A stretch of DNA of 64,000 nucleotides from positions 1 through 64,000 of the forward strand of contig NZ_FMDM01000016.1 of assembly GCF_900090105.1 (NCBI RefSeq). The letters run 5' to 3'. Of this stretch, positions 60,829 through 64,000 are shown piece by piece. A model generated the notes under the pieces. That model searched no databases, was not told where the DNA came from, and worked only from the letters and a program-made list of their open reading frames with translations. The first letter of the stretch is position 1. Every line of letters starts with the position of its first letter. The translations under genes were made by a program, and so were the position numbers. The stretch comes from Micromonospora humi (GTDB lineage Bacteria; Actinomycetota; Actinomycetes; Mycobacteriales; Micromonosporaceae).

Positions 60829-61506
60829 ATGGACGAGGTACTGGCCCGCAGCGGGATCTTCCAGGGTGTCGACCCGGAGGCTGCCGAGGCGCTCGCCAAG
60901 GAGATGGAGACGATCGACGTCCGCAAGGGCGAGGTCGTCTTCAACGAGGGCGAGCCCGGCGACAGTCTCTACATCCTCCTGTCCGGCAAGATCAAGGTGG
61001 GCCGCCGCGCCGCGGACGGCCGGCAGAACCTGATCGCCGTGATGGGCCCGTCGGACATGGTCGGCGAGTTGTCGCTGTTCGACCCCGGCCCGCGGACCGC
61101 GACCGCCACCGCGGTCACCGACACCCGGCTGGTCCGGCTGCGCAAGCAGGCCCTGCGGCCGTGGCTCAACAACCGGCCCGAGATCGCCGAGCAGCTGCTC
61201 CGGGTGCTGGCCCGCAGGCTGCGCCGGACGAACGACTCGCTCGCCGACCTGATCTTCACGGACGTGCCGGGCCGGGTCGCCAAGAACCTGCTCCAGATGG
61301 CCGGCCGGTTCGGCACCCGCGACGGCGGCGTGCTGCGGGTGACCCACGACCTCACCCAGGAGGAGATCGCCCAGCTCGTCGGCGCCTCCCGGGAGACCGT
61401 CAACAAGGCGCTCGCCGACTTCGCCTCCCGCGGCTGGCTGCGGCTGGACGGCAAGAGCATCATCATCCTCGACCCGGAGCGCCTGGCCCGCCGCGCCCGC
61501 GTCTGA
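60829..61506 (+). CDS. crp: CRP/FNR-family transcriptional regulator (Crp-like)
   Basis: The 225-residue protein has an N-terminal cyclic-nucleotide-binding domain and a C-terminal winged helix. The phosphate-binding cassette is seen in VGELSLFDPGPRTATATA, close to the GELA...RAAT pattern of cAMP receptors. The recognition helix is in LTQEEIAQLVGASRETVNKALADF. This closely resembles the actinobacterial CRP (Rv3676-like). GGAGG lies six bases before the ATG. Confidence 0.94.
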   Translation: MDEVLARSGIFQGVDPEAAEALAKEMETIDVRKGEVVFNEGEPGDSLYILLSGKIKVGRRAADGRQNLIAVMGPSDMVGELSLFDPGPRTATATAVTDTRLVRLRKQALRPWLNNRPEIAEQLLRVLARRLRRTNDSLADLIFTDVPGRVAKNLLQMAGRFGTRDGGVLRVTHDLTQEEIAQLVGASRETVNKALADFASRGWLRLDGKSIIILDPERLARRARV

Positions 61507-61823
61507 TCCACCGCCGGCCCGGGTGTCTCCCGGCCGTCCTTCGTCCCGGCCCGGACCGCCGCACGCGGTCCGGGCCGGTTCCGTCCGGGGCCAGTCCTCG
61601 CCCGGACCGATCCTCGGTCGGGCCGGTGCCACCCGAACCGATGCCCGCCCAGGCCGGTGCTCGGTCGGGCCGGTGCCCGCCCAGGCCGGTTCCATGCCGG
61701 CGGTGTCGCCCTGACCGGGCCGATGGCGCCGGCGTGGCGGCGGGCCGCAGGGCAGCACCGTAGGGTCGTCTGCCGGGCGCAGAATCGCTGGACCTGCCGG
61801 CGCCGGTCGCGCAGGCTCGGGCG
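61507..61823. repeat. Intergenic region with degenerate GC-rich direct repeats
   Basis: These 317 bases carry no credible gene. Between about 61600 and 61695 two near-identical stretches containing TCGGTCGGGCCGGTGCC and CCCGCCCAGGCCGGT alternate, giving an imperfect repeat with a period near 45 bases. This may be slippage debris or a structured 3' region of the CRP message. The last 120 bases should include the promoter of the phosphoesterase gene, but I cannot place it. Confidence 0.45.
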
Positions 61824-62567
61824 ATGCATGAACGTGTCGCCGTCCTCTCCGACATCCACGGTGTGCTGCCGGCGCTGGAGGCCGTCCTGGCCGAGCCGGA
61901 CGTGGCTGCCGCCGACCTGATCGTGCTCACCGGCGACCTGGCCGCCGGTCCGCAGCCGGTCGAGGTGCTGGACCGGCTCACCGCGCTCGGCGACCGTGCC
62001 CGCTGGGTCGGTGGGAACGCCGACCGGGAGCTGGTCGAGGCGCGGGCCGGGAAACCGTCGGAGATCGAGGTCTCCAACTGGGCGGCCGGGCAGCTCCGCG
62101 CCGACCAGGTGGCCCGGCTGGCCGCGTTGCCGCCGTACCTCAGGCTGCCGGTGACCGGTCTCGGCGAGGTGCTGTTCTGCCACGCGACGCCCCGCGACGA
62201 CGTGGAGGTCGTGCTCGTCGACTCGCGGCCGGCGCGCTGGGCCGAGGTCTTCGCCGGCCTGCCCGCCGAGGTCGGGACCGTGGTCTGCGGGCACACCCAC
62301 ATGCCCTTCGCCCGGTTGGTCGACCGCCGCCTGGTGGTCAACCCGGGCAGCGTAGGCATGCCGTACGGGGGCGCGGGCGCCTGGTGGGCGCTGCTCGGCC
62401 CCGGTGTGCAGTTGCGCCGCACCCGGTACGACGTGGACGCCGCCGCCGACCAGGTGGTCGCCGGGTCCGGCTTCCCCGAGGCGGCGGCGTGGGTCGACGA
62501 GTATCTGCGCGGGCGCTACTCCGACCTGGACGCGCTCGCCGTCTTCGGGCCCCGGGACGGTCGCTGA
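61824..62567 (+). CDS. YfcE/MJ0936-type metallophosphoesterase
   Basis: The 247-residue calcineurin-like phosphoesterase uses two metals. Ligand motifs are LSDIHG (D-x-H), LTGDLAAGP (GD), GGNADRE (GN with D in place of H), CHATP and CGHTHMPF. NPGSVGMPYGG is the typical end of the core. The substrate is unknown; relatives cleave cyclic nucleotides or phosphodiesters. It is next to a cAMP-receptor-like gene, which may or may not matter. Confidence 0.88.
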   Translation: MHERVAVLSDIHGVLPALEAVLAEPDVAAADLIVLTGDLAAGPQPVEVLDRLTALGDRARWVGGNADRELVEARAGKPSEIEVSNWAAGQLRADQVARLAALPPYLRLPVTGLGEVLFCHATPRDDVEVVLVDSRPARWAEVFAGLPAEVGTVVCGHTHMPFARLVDRRLVVNPGSVGMPYGGAGAWWALLGPGVQLRRTRYDVDAAADQVVAGSGFPEAAAWVDEYLRGRYSDLDALAVFGPRDGR

Positions 62568-62621
62568 CCGTCCATCCTGGACGGGTCGCCCCGATCCGCG
62601 ACTCTGCGATAGCGTGGCGTG

Positions 62622-63083
62622 ATGGGCCGGCGGTACCGGATACTCCTCGTCTCCAGCAGCGGCGGTGTCCTGCTCGACCTGCTCGCCCTGCGCCCCTGGT
62701 GGGAGCGGCACGACCCGGTCTGGGTGGCGGTCCACGCCCCCGACACCGAGGTGGCGTTGGCCGGGCAGCGGGTGCATTGGCGGCCCGAGCTGTCGACCCG
62801 CACCCGGCTGCGGGTGCTGCCGGCGACCTGGTGGGCCCTGCGGCTGCTGCGTCGGGAGCGACCCGATGTGGTGGTGTCGGCCGGCACCGGGGTGGCCGTC
62901 GGCGTCTTCCTCGCCGCCCGCCTGCTCCGGGTGCCCTCGCTGTGGCTGGAGACGTTCAACATGACCGGGCCGGCCGGCGCCGCCGCCCGGCTCTGCTCCC
63001 GGCTCGCCGCCGCCGTGCTGGTGCAGCGTCCCGCGCTGCTGGCGTCCCGCCCCCGCGCGGTGCTCATCGGGGAGCTCTACTGA
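62622..63083 (+). CDS. PssD/Alg14-like glycosyltransferase subunit
   Basis: The 153-residue protein resembles the N-terminal half of MurG-type enzymes: ILLVSSSGGVLLDLLAL near the start, VVVSAGTGVAVGVFLAA and the VPSLWLETFNM segment. In split enzymes this half anchors the complex at the membrane and binds the lipid acceptor. TAGCGT (62610-62615) ends six bases before the ATG, suggesting a leaderless message. The catalytic partner gene follows after two bases. Confidence 0.85.
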   Translation: MGRRYRILLVSSSGGVLLDLLALRPWWERHDPVWVAVHAPDTEVALAGQRVHWRPELSTRTRLRVLPATWWALRLLRRERPDVVVSAGTGVAVGVFLAARLLRVPSLWLETFNMTGPAGAAARLCSRLAAAVLVQRPALLASRPRAVLIGELY

Positions 63084-63085
63084 CC

Positions 63086-63580
63086 ATGGCCCGCGTCCTG
63101 GTCACCGTCGGCATGGGCCCCTGGCCGTTCGACCGCCTGGTCGACGCCGTCACGCCGCTCTGCGCCGCGCACGAGGTGTTCGTCCAGACCGGCACCTCGA
63201 CGGTGACCCCGCCGTGCCCGCACGCCCCGTTCCTCCCCCTGGACGACCTGCGGGAGCGGCTGGCCACCGCCGACGTGGTGGTCACCCACGCGGGGAACAC
63301 CGTCCGGCTGGTGCAGCGACTCGGCCGGGTGCCGGTGGCGGTGGCCCGGGAGGCGGCGCGGGGCGAGATGGGCAACGACCACCAGGTCGCCTACCTGCGC
63401 GAGGAGGAACGCTCGGGGCGGGTGGTCGCGGTGTGGGAGGTGGCCGACCTGCCGGCCGTGGTGGCCGCGCACCCCGAACGGCAGCGGCGGTTGCTGGCCG
63501 AGCGGCCGCTGCCCGGCGCGGTCGACGGCGAACGGCTCGCCGAGACGCTGGACGCGCTCTGCGCCCGGCTGGTCCGATGA
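63086..63580 (+). CDS. PssE/Alg13-like glycosyltransferase subunit
   Basis: The 164-residue protein is the nucleotide-sugar half of a split glycosyltransferase. VLVTVGMGPWPFDRLVDAV starts it, and VFVQTG, VVVTHAGNTVRLVQRLG and GNDHQVAYL follow, as in the donor-binding region of MurG and EpsF/PssE proteins. With the preceding gene it should transfer one sugar to a lipid carrier, probably in exopolysaccharide or cell-wall glycan synthesis. Its stop overlaps the next start (ATGA). Confidence 0.87.
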   Translation: MARVLVTVGMGPWPFDRLVDAVTPLCAAHEVFVQTGTSTVTPPCPHAPFLPLDDLRERLATADVVVTHAGNTVRLVQRLGRVPVAVAREAARGEMGNDHQVAYLREEERSGRVVAVWEVADLPAVVAAHPERQRRLLAERPLPGAVDGERLAETLDALCARLVR

Positions 63581-64000
63581 GCCGGGCCGGCGAGCGCCCG
63601 ACCAGGCCGGTGAGCCGGGCCGGCGAGCGCCCGACCAGGCCGGTGAGCCCGGCCGACGAGGCGTCGCGCCGGCCGGGCACGTCGCCGTTCGCCGCTCATC
63701 CGCTGCGCCGATACGCGTTCGCCTGGTCGGTGCTGGCCGGTCGCACCGGCCGGCACCTCGACCTGGGCTGCGGTCCTGGCGACTTCCTCGGCACGCTGCA
63801 CGAGCACGGCACCGTGACCTGCGAGGGCGCCGACCCCCACCCGGGCTACCTGGCCGGGCTCGCCGAGCGCCACCCGAGCCTGCCGCTGCACCGGCTCCGA
63901 GTCGGTGGGCCGCTGCCGTTCGCCGACGGCCGCTTCGACTCGGTCAGCCTGCTCGACGTGCTGGAGCACGTGCCCGACGAGGCCGCGGTGCTCGCCGAGG
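63577..64000 (+). CDS. SAM-dependent methyltransferase (N-terminal part; continues outside window)
   Basis: About 141 residues are visible. After an N-terminal tandem repeat (two copies of SRAGERPTRPV), the class I methyltransferase core starts with HLDLGCGPGDFLGTLHEHG, then CEGADPHPGYL and FDSVSLLDVLEHVPDEAA. This is a UbiG/UbiE-like pattern often seen in polysaccharide clusters. It overlaps the PssE-like stop by four bases, so a shared glycan pathway is likely. The true length is unknown. Confidence 0.85.
   Translation, partial: MSRAGERPTRPVSRAGERPTRPVSPADEASRRPGTSPFAAHPLRRYAFAWSVLAGRTGRHLDLGCGPGDFLGTLHEHGTVTCEGADPHPGYLAGLAERHPSLPLHRLRVGGPLPFADGRFDSVSLLDVLEHVPDEAAVLAE
63579..63644. repeat. 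Perfect 33-base tandem duplication at a gene start
   Basis: Two identical 33-base units (63579-63611 and 63612-63644) are followed by a partial third. Each encodes SRAGERPTRPV. Each junction recreates a GTG in frame, so every unit carries a possible start codon. Confidence 0.9.

Overview
The window is a very GC-rich chromosomal segment of an actinomycete, most likely a Micromonosporaceae member such as Micromonospora. Lsr2, the ClpC-lysS-lsr2 order, a type VII secretion ATPase, mycosin, MarP and the gene-content style all fit that group; the genus is inferred, not proven. Coding density is high, GTG starts are common and many neighbours overlap by ATGA or GTGA. I see no rRNA, tRNA, insertion sequence, integrase or CRISPR array.

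Layout. 1-4 kb (minus): partial clpC, the nucleoid protein gene lsr2 with an operator-like inverted repeat, and lysS; a cluster of DnaA-box matches lies between clpC and lsr2. 4-11.4 kb: a cofactor block on the minus strand running DUF2520 Rossmann protein, panC, panD, lipoprotein, nadB, nadC, coaX (pantothenate/CoA and NAD synthesis). 11.6-13.9 kb (plus): a MidA-type methyltransferase overlapping a stand-alone NuoD paralogue. 13.9-19.6 kb: a long repeat-rich membrane protein and a complete osmoprotectant ABC importer whose binding protein looks circularly permuted. 19.7-22.5 kb: membrane proteins including a lone sugar-type ABC permease. 22.5-24.3 kb: folP-folB-folK-DUF3180.

24.4-37.0 kb is the most unusual part. 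An operon encodes homologue-like counterparts of a Gram-positive type IV secretion core (VirB2-, VirB3/TcpE-, VirB4-, VirB6-, VirB8/TcpC-like proteins and a two-domain peptidoglycan hydrolase). No relaxase, VirD4 or integrase is present. It is followed by an unknown duplicated-domain protein, an FtsK-like protein with a degenerate P-loop, and a coiled-coil membrane protein. This block separates folP from folE, which in many actinomycetes sit together next to ftsH.

37-46 kb: folE, ftsH, hpt, a GlxA/AraC-type regulator, tilS, a zinc-metalloprotease-like protein and D,D-carboxypeptidase dacB. 46-53.6 kb: ppa, then eccD, eccC and mycP, a type VII secretion set without Esx, EccB or EccE. 53.6-60.7 kb: two PAP2 phosphatases, MarP, a four-gene run (nth, TlpA-like, NUDIX, all overlapping), CapA and CbiZ. 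60.8-64 kb: a CRP-family regulator, a YfcE-like phosphoesterase and a split PssD/PssE-like glycosyltransferase overlapping a methyltransferase that runs off the end.
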